Positions 7,770-16,253 of a stretch of 40,460 nt of DNA are shown here, piece after piece. How positions within the stretch are numbered: position 1 is the first letter of the stretch; each line of letters begins with the position of its first letter. Source of the stretch: an uncultured Solirubrobacterales bacterium (GTDB taxonomy: Bacteria; Actinomycetota; Thermoleophilia; Solirubrobacterales; Solirubrobacteraceae). Location of the stretch: positions 1 to 40,460 of the forward strand of contig CAIJLJ010000100.1 in assembly GCA_903821395.1 (NCBI GenBank). Reading direction: 5' to 3'. The translations under genes were made by a program, and so were the position numbers. A model generated the notes under the pieces. That model was not told where the DNA came from. It did not search any database and saw only the letters and a program-made list of their open reading frames with translations.

Positions 7770-8386
7770 GTTCGGCCCATTCAATCCGGCAGGCCGGCGA
7801 TCGCGCGGTGCTGATCGAGCTAGCTGACAACGACGCTGTGCAGATGCTTGCCAGCGGGCTTGAGCCGCTGCGCGGCGCTGAGCTTGCCGAAATTGTGCCC
7901 GGCCACGAAACGCTGCTCGTGGTTTGGAATTCGAAGCTCCCCCCGCTGCAACGGGTTGAGGAGATCGTCGGCGGCGCGTATGCAGTTGCCGAGGCGATCG
8001 AGGCGCCAAGCGAAGTGACTCTTGCCGTCCGCTACGACGGCCCCGACCTTGCGGCCGTGGCAGAGATCTGCGGCGTTAGCGCCGAGCAGGTTGTTGCCCG
8101 CCACCTCGCTGCCCAGTACCGCGTCGGCTTTATCGGCTTCGCCCCGGGATTCGCCTACCTGCTTGGTGGTGACCCCGCGCTGCAGCCGCCACGGCTCGCC
8201 GAGCCGCGCACGCGCGTACCGGCTGGGGCGCTCGCCATCGCCGGTCCATATAGCGCCGTCTATCCGCGCAGCTCGCCCGGCGGTTGGAACTTGGTCGGCA
8301 GCTGCGAAGAACCGATCTTCGACGTCGAACGGACGCCGCCCGCATTGCTCACGCCCGGCACGCGGGTGCGGCTGGTGGCTCAATGA
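7766..8386 (+). CDS. pxpB: 5-oxoprolinase subunit B, KipI-like
   Basis: This is the second subunit of the prokaryotic 5-oxoprolinase. The B and C subunits form the carboxyltransferase-like part (related to KipI and KipA, and to the two halves of urea amidolyase). The 206 residues contain the family signature GFIGFAPGFAYLLGGD and RTRVPAGALAIAGPYSAVYP, then SSPGGWNLVG. The start is TTG at 7766, overlapping the pxpA stop as TTGA; no other start fits the conserved N terminus. The stop overlaps pxpC as ATGA. Confidence 0.93.
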   Translation: MSSAHSIRQAGDRAVLIELADNDAVQMLASGLEPLRGAELAEIVPGHETLLVVWNSKLPPLQRVEEIVGGAYAVAEAIEAPSEVTLAVRYDGPDLAAVAEICGVSAEQVVARHLAAQYRVGFIGFAPGFAYLLGGDPALQPPRLAEPRTRVPAGALAIAGPYSAVYPRSSPGGWNLVGSCEEPIFDVERTPPALLTPGTRVRLVAQ

Positions 8387-9240
8387 GCGGCGCGATCGAA
8401 GTGATCAAGCCGGGGGCGCTGACAACGGTGCAGGACCTCGGGCGCCCAGGCTTCGCGGAGCTTGGCATCCCCCGCTCCGGCGCGGCAGATCGCGGTTCAC
8501 TCACGCTGGCCAACCGCTTGGTTGGGAACGACGAGCGCGTAGCCGCGCTCGAGTGCACGCTGATCGGCCCAAGCTTGCTCTTCCACGAGGGCGGCGTAAT
8601 CGCAATCACCGGTGCCGAGGTGCAGGCCCAGGTAGACGGTGCCGAGGTACCCCTCAACTCAGCCGTAACGGTTCCAGCAGGTGGCGTGCTCGAACTCGCG
8701 ACGGCCAGCGCTGGGCTACGAACCTACGTTGCGGTTCGCGGCGGGATCGAAGCACAGCCGATGATGGGCAGCATGTCGAGCGACCTGCTCAGCGGCCTTG
8801 GCCCAGCGCCGCTTAGGGCCGGAGAGCTACTTGGAAGCGGCGAAGCGACTGCCGCGGTGCCGCCAATCGGGGTAGCCCCGGTGGCTGCGCCTGCACCGGA
8901 ACCGCTCCTTCACGTGATCGAAGGCCCGCGCGCCGATTGGTTCACGGCCGACGCGCTCGAGCTGCTGACATCGAGTAGCTGGGAGGTCTCCTCAGATTCC
9001 AACCGCAGCGGCGTGCGACTGAAAGGGCCAAAACTGCAACGAGCGCGCAGCGATCAGTTGCTCTCGGAAGGGATGGTCGATGGCGCAATCCAGGTTCCTG
9101 AGTCCGGCCAGCCGATCATTCTTTTGGCCGATCACCCCACAACTGGCGGCTACCCCGTGATCGCCGTGATCGTCAGCGCCGACCTCGACGCGGCAGGCCA
9201 GCTGCGCCCCGGTCAACAGCTTCGCTTCAGCTCTAGCTAG
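8383..9240 (+). CDS. pxpC: 5-oxoprolinase subunit C, KipA-like
   Basis: This is the third 5-oxoprolinase subunit, the biotin-dependent carboxylase-like KipA/AHS2 domain. The 285 residues start MSGAIEVIKPGALTTVQD and continue LGRPGFAELGIPRSGAADR, the family's opening motif. Further on are YVAVRGGIE and the C-terminal ILLADHPTTGGYPVIAVI. ATG 8383 overlaps the pxpB stop (ATGA), completing a fully coupled serS-pxpABC run. The last 8 bases overlap the end of mscL on the other strand. Confidence 0.94.
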   Translation: MSGAIEVIKPGALTTVQDLGRPGFAELGIPRSGAADRGSLTLANRLVGNDERVAALECTLIGPSLLFHEGGVIAITGAEVQAQVDGAEVPLNSAVTVPAGGVLELATASAGLRTYVAVRGGIEAQPMMGSMSSDLLSGLGPAPLRAGELLGSGEATAAVPPIGVAPVAAPAPEPLLHVIEGPRADWFTADALELLTSSSWEVSSDSNRSGVRLKGPKLQRARSDQLLSEGMVDGAIQVPESGQPIILLADHPTTGGYPVIAVIVSADLDAAGQLRPGQQLRFSSS

Positions 9241-9613
9241 TACTCCGTTGAGAGCGCAGCTCGTCGCGAATTTCGGTCAGTAGTTCAATCTCGTTGGCAG
9301 CCTCTTCCGAGCTCGCACCGCGAAGCCGGTTAAGCGTGTTCATCGGCTTGACGACGAAGAAGAAGACCGCAGCCGCGACCGAGATGAAGGCGATCAAGGC
9401 GTTTAGGAAGCTGCCGTAATTGAAGCGGCTGCCGTTGATCGTGAAGCTGAGGTTGGAGAAATCGGGTTTGCCGATGATCGCGCCGACGATCGGAGTGAGC
9501 ACGTCACCAACTAACGAATTGACGAGCGCCGCGAAGGCCGCGCCGATCACGACCGCTACCGCTAGATCAACGACGTTGCCACGCAGCAGGAAGTCCCGGA
9601 ACTCTTTGATCAT
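9233..9613 (-). CDS. mscL: large-conductance mechanosensitive channel
   Basis: MscL opens under membrane tension and releases solutes during hypo-osmotic shock. The 126-residue product begins MIKEFRDFLLRGNVVDLAV, with the N-terminal amphipathic helix and the pore-forming TM1 (AVAVVIGAAFAALVNSLV). A periplasmic loop (about 40-66) follows, then TM2 (FLNALIAFISVAAAVFFFV), the conserved KPMNTL and a cytoplasmic helix with many Glu and Arg. Length is normal. It converges on pxpC with an 8-base overlap, so no separate terminator can fit between the stops. Confidence 0.96.
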   Translation of the reverse strand: MIKEFRDFLLRGNVVDLAVAVVIGAAFAALVNSLVGDVLTPIVGAIIGKPDFSNLSFTINGSRFNYGSFLNALIAFISVAAAVFFFVVKPMNTLNRLRGASSEEAANEIELLTEIRDELRSQRSTS

Positions 9614-9655
9614 CTTCCGATGATCTCAGCCAGAGTGGACTTATTCGCGCGCTTC

Positions 9656-11035
9656 TCAGCGAACTGCGGTTACTTGCAGCGCCTGCCGCGCGCGGCGGTC
9701 AAGTGCCGCAGCACTCTTAGCGCCACCGCTGCTGCGCCCGCCGAAGTAGAGCCTCCAGGCGGTTGAGAAGTGCGAGTAGCCGCTCTGGCGCGGGTCGGTC
9801 GTAGTCATTCCTGCCGTCACTGCTGCGCCGCTGGCGGCATACGAGGCGCTGTCGCCTGTGCACTGCGGCGCGGTTGGGTGGGTCGAGTCGACGTAGTAGC
9901 CGGTCATCGGCAAGCCAATGATGCTCGTTGTGTGCGAATAGCTAACGGTGAGGGTTCCCTGGTTACCGCTGACCTGCGACCAACTCGGAAGGCCAGTAGC
10001 GATCGCGTCAGGCTGGCCGTCGACCTTCACGCCGGTGAGGTTGAGGCTGTTGCGGTAGGTCATGCCGGCGGCCGCGGCCGAGTAGTCAAGAAAGTCGACC
10101 ACGGTTCCGATCGCGTGAACGCGCAGGAAGGTTTCGACGTCCTCGCGGCCCGGGTACATCAATTCGCGGCGCTCGGTGTACGGGCCGCTGTTAGCGCCAA
10201 TGAAATCGCGGATCGCACGGACCGGGCCAACGCGGTTGGTCAGAAACGCGCCTTCTCCGTCGGAGAAGGTCCGTTCGCTGCGCCCGCAACTACTGGCGGA
10301 GATCATTGACTTGTGCATGTCAAGGATGTCGACCCCGCTCGCGCCCTTGGCACGGATCTGGAGTCGATCTTTCATCCAGCGGTCGGAGAAGCCAAGCGAA
10401 TAAGTCGGAGTCGTCAAGCTGGAAGCCTCAGGGTTCGGTCCTTGGGCTCGCCGATAGCCCGAATACGGCTGCCCGGAGGCGAGCGAAAACTTGTACGTCA
10501 GTGGATGGCTCCCGGTCGACTGATCGATCCTCACTCCGGGCCGCGCTTCCCCTACCAGCACGTACCCACTCTCCTGGCCGATCGAATCGTTCACGCGCAG
10601 CCACTGGTGGCGCTGGCCGCGAAGCGTACTCGGCAGAGCCAGACCCTTCGGTGCCTTGCTCCCAACCGAGCTTCCTAGCAGCGCGAGCTCATCGTTGGCA
10701 TCGAAGCTCGGGTCGTTGTCGCTACCTGCCGAATAGGCGGCGTCAGCGTAGACGAGCGTCTGTTCACCGGAAGGCAATGCCGGCTGATAGGCGTTACCTA
10801 CGTCGAACAGCTTGCGTTCATCGACCTGGAGCGGCACCTGGCTGAGCCGTCCGCCTTGGTAGCGGTAAGCGATAAGTCGAGCCGGCGCCGCGCCCAGCAG
10901 AGCAGGGACGCTCGCGCCGGTGGCCACGACCGGGTCGCCGGCCCGCGCGCTGGCAACCGATGCGCAGGCAGCTGCGGGCATCGCCGCGGCAGCAAACAAT
11001 GCCGCGAGAACAGCCGCGTAAACAGGCGTGCGCAT
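9656..11035 (-). CDS. secreted protein of unknown function
   Basis: The 459-residue product has an N-terminal signal peptide (MRTPVYAAVLAALFAAAAM then a cleavage region near ACASVASA). The mature part is rich in Ser, Gly, Thr and Tyr and has beta-rich character. It has a motif-like segment DPSFDANDELALLG, close to short Asp-rich loops seen in other exported proteins; I do not recognise a catalytic family. One pair of cysteines could form a disulfide. It ends with a basic tail. It stands alone on the minus strand between mscL and the DUF4239 gene, with about 80 bases to the latter. Confidence 0.75.
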   Translation of the reverse strand: MRTPVYAAVLAALFAAAAMPAAACASVASARAGDPVVATGASVPALLGAAPARLIAYRYQGGRLSQVPLQVDERKLFDVGNAYQPALPSGEQTLVYADAAYSAGSDNDPSFDANDELALLGSSVGSKAPKGLALPSTLRGQRHQWLRVNDSIGQESGYVLVGEARPGVRIDQSTGSHPLTYKFSLASGQPYSGYRRAQGPNPEASSLTTPTYSLGFSDRWMKDRLQIRAKGASGVDILDMHKSMISASSCGRSERTFSDGEGAFLTNRVGPVRAIRDFIGANSGPYTERRELMYPGREDVETFLRVHAIGTVVDFLDYSAAAAGMTYRNSLNLTGVKVDGQPDAIATGLPSWSQVSGNQGTLTVSYSHTTSIIGLPMTGYYVDSTHPTAPQCTGDSASYAASGAAVTAGMTTTDPRQSGYSHFSTAWRLYFGGRSSGGAKSAAALDRRARQALQVTAVR

Positions 11036-11117
11036 AAGTCAATGGTAGGTCAGTGCGAGCCGAGCCAACCCCGGTTGATCGGTTCTAGTAGCGCGCCGAG
11101 CAGCAACTACAAGCGAA

Positions 11118-11972
11118 CTAGCGGGCCTGGGAACCCGGACGAATCGAGGAGGTGCTGGTAAGCAGCACCGGGTTCTTGCAGCGCACGTACTTGGCCGGTA
11201 AGCCGTCTGTCAGCGGCGACGAACTGACGACGGCCGCGCCTGCAAAAGGCCTGTTCAAGCTGACGACCACAGTTTCTCCGAGAGCAACGAAGAGCGCGAC
11301 TGCTAGCACTGTCGCTAGGTGCGCCTTGGGGTGCCGGACGTCCTGCATACTGACCGCGGTCAGTAGCACTAGCCCGACCAACACAATCGCAATCACAAGA
11401 ACCACTGGGACCCGCTCGGAAGCGGCGTTGACTAACTGCCGTCGTGCACTTCCGATGTCGCCCATCGAACTAAACTCTTGATTGAATCCTGGCAGCTTCA
11501 TAACGCTGGCCGGTCTGACATGAGCCGATATCTGGTAGAGATTCTCGAGCGCGGCGGTGGCTCGCGGATCCTGGCGGTTCGCCGTAGCTAGGTACGGGAT
11601 CTCGTCGCAGACCTCAGTCCTGACGAACGCAAGAATGCCAGCGGAGATCTTCAGCGCGTTCGGCGCGGGCAAGGTCGAGGCGGCGAAACCAGCGGTGGCG
11701 AGCGAAGCTGCCTCCGTCGACACCTGCGACTTTGCGCTGCTGACGTTGCTCCACTCCTGCGAAACGATAAAACCAACCAAGAAAGCGTAGAAAGAGGCGA
11801 CGATCGCCATCATGTTGCGAACGCCGTTCCCGCTCACCTCGCGGACGTGGTTGGGAATAAAAATGCGCCCAGCCCAAAGCAGCAGCGCCGCGACTAGGAC
11901 CCAGGCTGATGCGATCAGCAAGAAGGTGAGCACAATTGGGATGTGCACGAACGGATCTGTCACGGCGGCCAC
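11118..11972 (-). CDS. DUF4239 membrane protein (bestrophin-like)
   Basis: The 284-residue protein has two hydrophobic helices near the N terminus (about 13-35 and 53-70, the latter FYAFLVGFIVSQEW), a long soluble helical section, and two helices in the C-terminal third (VPVVLVIAIVLVGLVLLTAV and HLATVLAVALFVALGETVVV). The last is followed by SLNRPFAGAAVVSSSPL. The arrangement and the NRPF-G signature match the DUF4239 family, which is distantly related to bestrophin channels; function is unknown. The start at 11972 is GTG without a ribosome binding site, and a GTG at 11963 is also possible. Confidence 0.75.
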   Translation of the reverse strand: MAAVTDPFVHIPIVLTFLLIASAWVLVAALLLWAGRIFIPNHVREVSGNGVRNMMAIVASFYAFLVGFIVSQEWSNVSSAKSQVSTEAASLATAGFAASTLPAPNALKISAGILAFVRTEVCDEIPYLATANRQDPRATAALENLYQISAHVRPASVMKLPGFNQEFSSMGDIGSARRQLVNAASERVPVVLVIAIVLVGLVLLTAVSMQDVRHPKAHLATVLAVALFVALGETVVVSLNRPFAGAAVVSSSPLTDGLPAKYVRCKNPVLLTSTSSIRPGSQAR

Positions 11973-12009
11973 CGGGCGACACTAGACGAAAACCTCCTCG
12001 GCGGCGAAG

Positions 12010-12097
12010 CGGAGGGGGCGGGATTCGAACCCGCGGTCCAGGGTTACCGGACTCCGGTTTTCAAGACCGGTGCATTCGACCACTCTGCCACCCCTCC
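12010..12097 (-). tRNA. tRNA-Ser (anticodon TGA)
   Basis: On the minus strand the 88-base gene folds as a type II tRNA. The acceptor is GGAGGGG pairing with CCCCTCC, with discriminator G. The D arm is followed by the anticodon stem CCGGT/ACCGG around the loop CTTGAAA (anticodon TGA at 12063-12061), a long variable arm, and T arm GCGGG TTCGAAT CCCGC. The long variable arm and G73 are serine identity features. CCA is not encoded. It reads UCN-type serine codons. Confidence 0.97.
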
Positions 12098-12193
12098 GCG
12101 GGGCATTGTGGCAGGAGAAGGGCAGCGGTGGCTCGAAACCCAGCCGAAGCTTCAGGCAGAATGCACACTCCGAGCTATTTACTTCAGACAAAC

Positions 12194-12199
12194 AGGAGG
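12194..12199 (+). promoter_or_regulatory. strong ribosome binding site
   Basis: AGGAGG lies 6 bases before the ATG at 12206. It is one of the few perfect Shine-Dalgarno sequences in this window, and it decides the start of the following small membrane protein against a longer open frame upstream. Confidence 0.8.
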
Positions 12200-12205
12200 A
12201 ACAAG

Positions 12206-12487
12206 ATGATTGGCGCGATCCTGCTGGGCTTGATTGCCGGAACCGTTGGCAGACTGCTGGTGCCGGACATGTGGAGCGAACTGAGCGGCCCGAAGTCTTG
12301 GCTCTTCTCACTCTGCCTAGGACTAGCTGGAGCGGTTGTCGGCTACCTGATCTTCACTGTCGGGCTTGGCATTGGCGACAGCAACGTCTTCGACCTCGGC
12401 GGCATCTTCGGCGCGATCATCGGCGTGATCATCCTGCTGCCGTTCGTCGGCATCTTCGCGCGCCTCAAACGCGGTAAGCAGAAGTAG
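12206..12487 (+). CDS. GlsB/YeaQ/YmgE family small membrane protein
   Basis: The 93-residue protein has three or four glycine-rich hydrophobic helices. It begins MIGAILLGLIAGTVGRLLVP, which matches the GlsB/YeaQ/YmgE (transglycosylase-associated) family opening with G-I-A-G-x-x-G-R. It continues with LCLGLAGAVVGYLIF and GGIFGAIIGVIILLPFVG, and ends in a basic tail. Family members are often stress-induced inner-membrane proteins with unsettled function. Translation should be strong because of the perfect AGGAGG upstream. The next gene, also a small membrane protein, follows 42 bases later. Confidence 0.88.
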   Translation: MIGAILLGLIAGTVGRLLVPDMWSELSGPKSWLFSLCLGLAGAVVGYLIFTVGLGIGDSNVFDLGGIFGAIIGVIILLPFVGIFARLKRGKQK

Positions 12488-12529
12488 CCGCATAGCGGTT
12501 CCGCCGCAGCGGCCGTCTAAACTGCCGCC

Positions 12530-12739
12530 ATGGCTTACGCAGGCTGGTTAATTCTTCTCGCTGTTGGCGCGATCCTCTACTTCGCCGTCAACAACACTGA
12601 GGTCAGCGGCGTTGACATCGGTGTGGTCGGGCTGATCCTGATGGGTGTGGCGGTACTTGGTTTCGTGATCTCGTTCGTGATGTTCATGATCCGCCGCTCA
12701 GATGCACGCCAGGGCCAAGGCCCCTACCCGCCGCAGTAG
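12530..12739 (+). CDS. DUF6458-type two-helix membrane protein
   Basis: The 69-residue protein has two membrane helices (about 5-20 and 30-53) joined by a short loop with NNTEVSGVDIGVVGLILM. This pattern, with the invariant-looking V-S-G-V-D followed by V-G-x-I-L-M, is typical of the actinobacterial DUF6458 family. Function is unknown. It ends with a Gln/Pro-rich tail. The stop is 9 bases from the end of the convergent aguA. Confidence 0.8.
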   Translation: MAYAGWLILLAVGAILYFAVNNTEVSGVDIGVVGLILMGVAVLGFVISFVMFMIRRSDARQGQGPYPPQ

Positions 12740-12748
12740 CGGCGCTGA

Positions 12749-13843
12749 TTAAACGGCTGGGATCTGCTGCGTGATGCAGTGAACGTTGCCGCCGCCGAGC
12801 AGGATCTCACGGCCCGGCACCCCAACCACTTCGCGCTCCGGGAAGAGCTCAGCGAGCTTCGCCATTGCCTCGTCGTCGGTGCGCTCGTCAAGTAGCGGAG
12901 CGACGATCCTGCCGTTGCAGGTGTAGAAGTTGACGTAGGAGCCGGCCAACTCGTCGCCGGCGAGGCGAGGCAGAACCTCACCGGAAGCGATGATTCCAGC
13001 AGCCTCGGCCTCACTCATCGGCGCCAGCGTTGGCATCGGCAAAAGTTCGACCTGGATTGAGCGGCCGCGGGCATCGGTCATCGTCTCCAATCGCGCGCGG
13101 GCGTCATGCGAGATCGCGTGCTGCGGGTGCGAAGTGTCATCGGTCCACGTCAACGCAACCACGCCGGGACGGATGAAGCACGCGAGGTTGTCGACGTGCC
13201 CGTCTGTTTCGTCGCCAAAGGTGCCTGCGCCGAGCCAGAGAACTTTCTCGACGCCGAGGTAGTCGCAGAGGTGGCCTTCGATCTGCTCGCGCGTCATTGA
13301 CGGGTTGCGGTTCGCGTTCAGCAGGCACTCCTCGGTCGTGAGGCATGTGCCTTCACCATCTACGTGGATCGAACCGCCTTCGAGAATTAGCGGCGCGCTG
13401 TAGCGCTCGTCACCTTCGAGCCCGATCACTTGAGCGGCGACCTGCATGTCCAAGTCCCAGTTTGGGTAGAGGCCGCCTTCGTGGCCACCCCAAGCGTTGA
13501 ACTGCCAGTCGACGCCGCGGCGCTCACCGTCCGCGTTTGTAACAAAGGTTGGCCCCACATCGCGCATCCAAGCGTCGTCGCTGTCTAGTTCAACGATCTC
13601 AACGCTTGCGGGCAGCAGCGCCCGTGCGCTCTCAATCTGAGACCCTCGCACACCCATCCGCACCGGCTCGGCGGCAACGATTGCCGCAGCCATCTCGGCG
13701 TAAGCCTGCTGCGCTGGGCCGCCCTGCTCTCTCCACGTGTCAGCCCGGTGCGGCCAGAGCATCCAAGTGCCCTCATGCGGCGCGAACTCTGCCGGCATCG
13801 CGAAGCCATCGGCGAGTGGCGTGCTGCTCAAAGAATCGGTCAT
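12749..13843 (-). CDS. aguA: agmatine deiminase
   Basis: AguA hydrolyses agmatine to N-carbamoylputrescine and ammonia, a step from arginine toward putrescine. The 364-residue protein belongs to the peptidyl-arginine-deiminase fold. Motifs include MPAEFAPHEGTWMLWPHR at the N terminus, DDAWMRDVGPTFV, LEGGSIHVDGEGTCLTTEECLL (read as separate short motifs), GHVDNLACF with the catalytic His, and the catalytic Cys356 in GGGNVHCITQQIPA near the end. The frame is open to 14068, but only ATG 13843 puts the conserved N terminus in place. No N-carbamoylputrescine amidase gene is in the window. Confidence 0.95.
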   Translation of the reverse strand: MTDSLSSTPLADGFAMPAEFAPHEGTWMLWPHRADTWREQGGPAQQAYAEMAAAIVAAEPVRMGVRGSQIESARALLPASVEIVELDSDDAWMRDVGPTFVTNADGERRGVDWQFNAWGGHEGGLYPNWDLDMQVAAQVIGLEGDERYSAPLILEGGSIHVDGEGTCLTTEECLLNANRNPSMTREQIEGHLCDYLGVEKVLWLGAGTFGDETDGHVDNLACFIRPGVVALTWTDDTSHPQHAISHDARARLETMTDARGRSIQVELLPMPTLAPMSEAEAAGIIASGEVLPRLAGDELAGSYVNFYTCNGRIVAPLLDERTDDEAMAKLAELFPEREVVGVPGREILLGGGNVHCITQQIPAV

Positions 13844-13872
13844 CAGCGCGATCCTACGTGCTGTGGAAGAAC

Positions 13873-15057
13873 TTAGAGACCGAAAGCGGCGCGCATTGAG
13901 GGAGCCGACGCCGCCTCGCCGAGAAGCGGCAAGCCAAGCAGCTCCTCGCTGGTGCGCAGCATGCTGTAGTGGTCGTAGCGTGCTGCGGCGACCGTGCCCG
14001 GCGAAGTTGTCGGCGAGACGACCAACGCCACGGTGTGCTGACCGCTGTTGTAGTTGTCCTCGTCCCAAGCGATGAAGAGAGCCAGCTGGCCAGCTTGGTA
14101 CTGCGGCGAAGCGATCACCTTCGGCACCAGGCCTGAAAGAAAGTCATCGCCGCGGCGCACTTCGGCGCTGTCCGGGCCGCACGCGCTGGCGTGCATGTCA
14201 TTACAGAGGTTCGGCACGATCATCGTGAACGGCTGCTCAAAACTCGGGTTGCTTGGAAGATTGACATTGTCGAGCGCACAGCCCGGCAGGTTCGTGAAGT
14301 AGGTCTCCGGGTTGTGCCTCACGGCGTACTCCCCGGTGCTTGTGCGGTAGCACGGAGATGGCATCGACTCAGCGTAGGTGCGGTGCGCTACCTGACCAAA
14401 GATGCTCGGCGCCGAAAGCGGGTGGACTGCTGGATCGCCGTTGTCGATGATCCCCTGCGTGCTGCCGCTGGAAGCCGCGATGTAGTTCGGGAGCGACGGA
14501 TGGGTTTCGCCGAAGAAGTTTCCAGCGAGCCCGTAAGAGGCCGCAAGCGAGTTTATGTAAGGCGCTTGGGCACTCCCAATCACTTCGCCGTAAGACTTGT
14601 TCTCCATCATGATCCAGACGACGTGCGGATAGCTGTGCGCGGATACAGGCGGAGTTGGGGGAGTCGCAGGGGCCTCAACCGGCGCCGTGACAGGCTCGGT
14701 CACCGGCGCGCGGCTAGCTGGTGGCGTGACTTTCTGCGAGAGGACACTGAGCGACCTCTGGCAACTCGAAGCCGGGTTCATCACTCTGATCACTAGCTGA
14801 TGTTTGCCGGAGCCAAGCTCGCTGCTGAGCTTGACTGTGCCACTCACTCGACGGTTTGCGACCTGTCGGCCATCAACCGTGACGCGCATCAAAACCGCGC
14901 CACTGCAGGAGCGAGCGTGGAGGGTCAGGGACAGCGTTCCCGGGCCACGGACCGAACGTTTTGTGATTCGCGGCGATGAGGCGTTCGCAGCGATCGGCAT
15001 GGCCAACACGGCAACCGCCGCAGCGATCATTGCTGTTGGGATGGCGCATCGGCGCAT
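13873..15057 (-). CDS. exported phosphoesterase (phospholipase C / acid phosphatase family)
   Basis: The ATG at 15057 gives 394 residues beginning with a signal peptide (MRRCAIPTAMIAAAVAVLAM then cleavage near ANASS). An immunoglobulin-like or stalk region follows (to about 125), then a Pro/Thr-rich linker and the catalytic domain. The latter starts YPHVVWIMMENKSYGEVIG and includes ETHPSLPNYIAASSG, YAESMPSPC and LFIAWDEDNY; these are the metal-binding and active-site segments of the phosphoesterase family (PF04185) that includes acid phosphatases and phospholipase C. It probably releases phosphate outside the cell. The longer frame to 15150 is rejected because it would put the signal peptide internally. 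Confidence 0.88.
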   Translation of the reverse strand: MRRCAIPTAMIAAAVAVLAMPIAANASSPRITKRSVRGPGTLSLTLHARSCSGAVLMRVTVDGRQVANRRVSGTVKLSSELGSGKHQLVIRVMNPASSCQRSLSVLSQKVTPPASRAPVTEPVTAPVEAPATPPTPPVSAHSYPHVVWIMMENKSYGEVIGSAQAPYINSLAASYGLAGNFFGETHPSLPNYIAASSGSTQGIIDNGDPAVHPLSAPSIFGQVAHRTYAESMPSPCYRTSTGEYAVRHNPETYFTNLPGCALDNVNLPSNPSFEQPFTMIVPNLCNDMHASACGPDSAEVRRGDDFLSGLVPKVIASPQYQAGQLALFIAWDEDNYNSGQHTVALVVSPTTSPGTVAAARYDHYSMLRTSEELLGLPLLGEAASAPSMRAAFGL

Positions 15058-15177
15058 AAGGCTTGAGACCTGCGGGAGACCAACTAGTGACGGAGCTGCT
15101 GCCCCGAGGCTGTCTGATTGGCTGAGCATGACCGCCAAAACACCCATCACGGTGGAAAGGTGCGCTCCTCGCTAGCG

Positions 15178-16206
15178 CTAACCAGCGAAGCGTTTGAACA
15201 GCTTGCTGAACTCGAATGGCGATTGAGCGATGCTGGAGCAGGTTGCTTCGGCCCAGGCCTTAGCGCCCCCAGGGCACTGTTGGTCGCGCCCGGCCGACCA
15301 GAAGGCGAGCATGCCTAGGTGCCTGGAGGCAGCGAACTTCACTAACTGGCTCGCATCGGTTTGCGAGAAGATCTCGCTCGGGTTGTCGTTCACGCCGATC
15401 ATCGGCGTCACGCCAACCATCTCCCACAGCTTCGCCTTGTTGAGCTTCGGGTAGAGGCGGTGGAGCTGCCCCTTAAGGCTGCTGGCGACCTTGATCGCGT
15501 AATAGCCCATCCGGCCTTTCGGGTTTGGTGCCGCAGCGTCGCCGTAATCCATCGCCATCCCGTTGACGACCGACAGCTTCGCGCCAGTGTCGATCGTTGT
15601 GCGCATCAGCGCCAAGCCATCGGCTGTCAATCCGGTCGGTAGAACCGGCAGAGTGAAGCTGACGGCCAGCTTGCGGCCGGCCGCCCAGGCGCTGCGCTGG
15701 AGAATCGCGATCGCCTCGCCGCGGCGAACGATCGATGCGCGGTCGCTGACAGCGCCGCCTTCGATGTCGAAGTCAATTCGCTCGAGCTTGTAATTCGTGA
15801 TTACCGCTTGGTACTGGGCGGCGAGACTCTCAGCTGAGCCGCAAGCCAAAGCCAGCTCAGTTCCGTTGGCGCCACCGAACGAGGCCAGCGCGTCACCGTG
15901 CAGCGCGCGCAGCGCCTTCAGCTGGGGCAGGATCAGGCGCTCATCGCTTACCGCCGTTACTCCACCCCAGCTCGCTTTGCAGCCGCCACCGCTGAGCACG
16001 AACGCGAGTGAGAAGTAGCGCACGCCGGTAGCGCGAGCAGTGGTCTTTAGGTTCAGTGGTGGGTAGAGCGAGGTGTCCGCGTAGGGCGTGAAGGCGAAGG
16101 CGCGGCCGCTGGCTGAGGCTGGCGCGCCGGCAACCGTTGCGGCGATCGCTGCTGCAGCCGACGCCACGCATAGAACTTTTGAAGTACGAAAGCTCACCCC
16201 CAACAC
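15178..16206 (-). CDS. secreted GH18 chitinase-like glycoside hydrolase
   Basis: The 342-residue protein has a signal peptide (about 1-33). A TIM-barrel follows, with the GH18 motif on strand 4, IDFDIEGG: Asp145, Asp147 and the catalytic acid Glu149. Upstream are FAFTPYADTSLYPP and the SFGGANGTELA strand-3 motif (SxGG), and downstream VNGMAMDYGD with the conserved Met-x-Tyr-Asp. The end of the barrel reads LGMLAFWSAGRDQQC. It should act on chitin or related GlcNAc polymers outside the cell. The start at 16206 is GTG, and GTG 16197 is an alternative. It is divergent from the next gene by 47 bases. Confidence 0.9.
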   Translation of the reverse strand: MLGVSFRTSKVLCVASAAAAIAATVAGAPASASGRAFAFTPYADTSLYPPLNLKTTARATGVRYFSLAFVLSGGGCKASWGGVTAVSDERLILPQLKALRALHGDALASFGGANGTELALACGSAESLAAQYQAVITNYKLERIDFDIEGGAVSDRASIVRRGEAIAILQRSAWAAGRKLAVSFTLPVLPTGLTADGLALMRTTIDTGAKLSVVNGMAMDYGDAAAPNPKGRMGYYAIKVASSLKGQLHRLYPKLNKAKLWEMVGVTPMIGVNDNPSEIFSQTDASQLVKFAASRHLGMLAFWSAGRDQQCPGGAKAWAEATCSSIAQSPFEFSKLFKRFAG

Positions 16207-16253
16207 GCTAGAGGCTCAGTGCGACTCGCGCGCCGGCTCCTACCCTTGTATGG

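Noticed and set aside
8022-8816. 264-codon plus-strand open frame across pxpB and pxpC
   Set aside because: Out of frame with both genes, Arg/Pro-rich, with no recognisable domain.
13844-14068. 75-residue N-terminal extension of agmatine deiminase
   Set aside because: The extension overlaps the phosphoesterase coding region and has no family likeness. ATG 13843 gives the normal N terminus.
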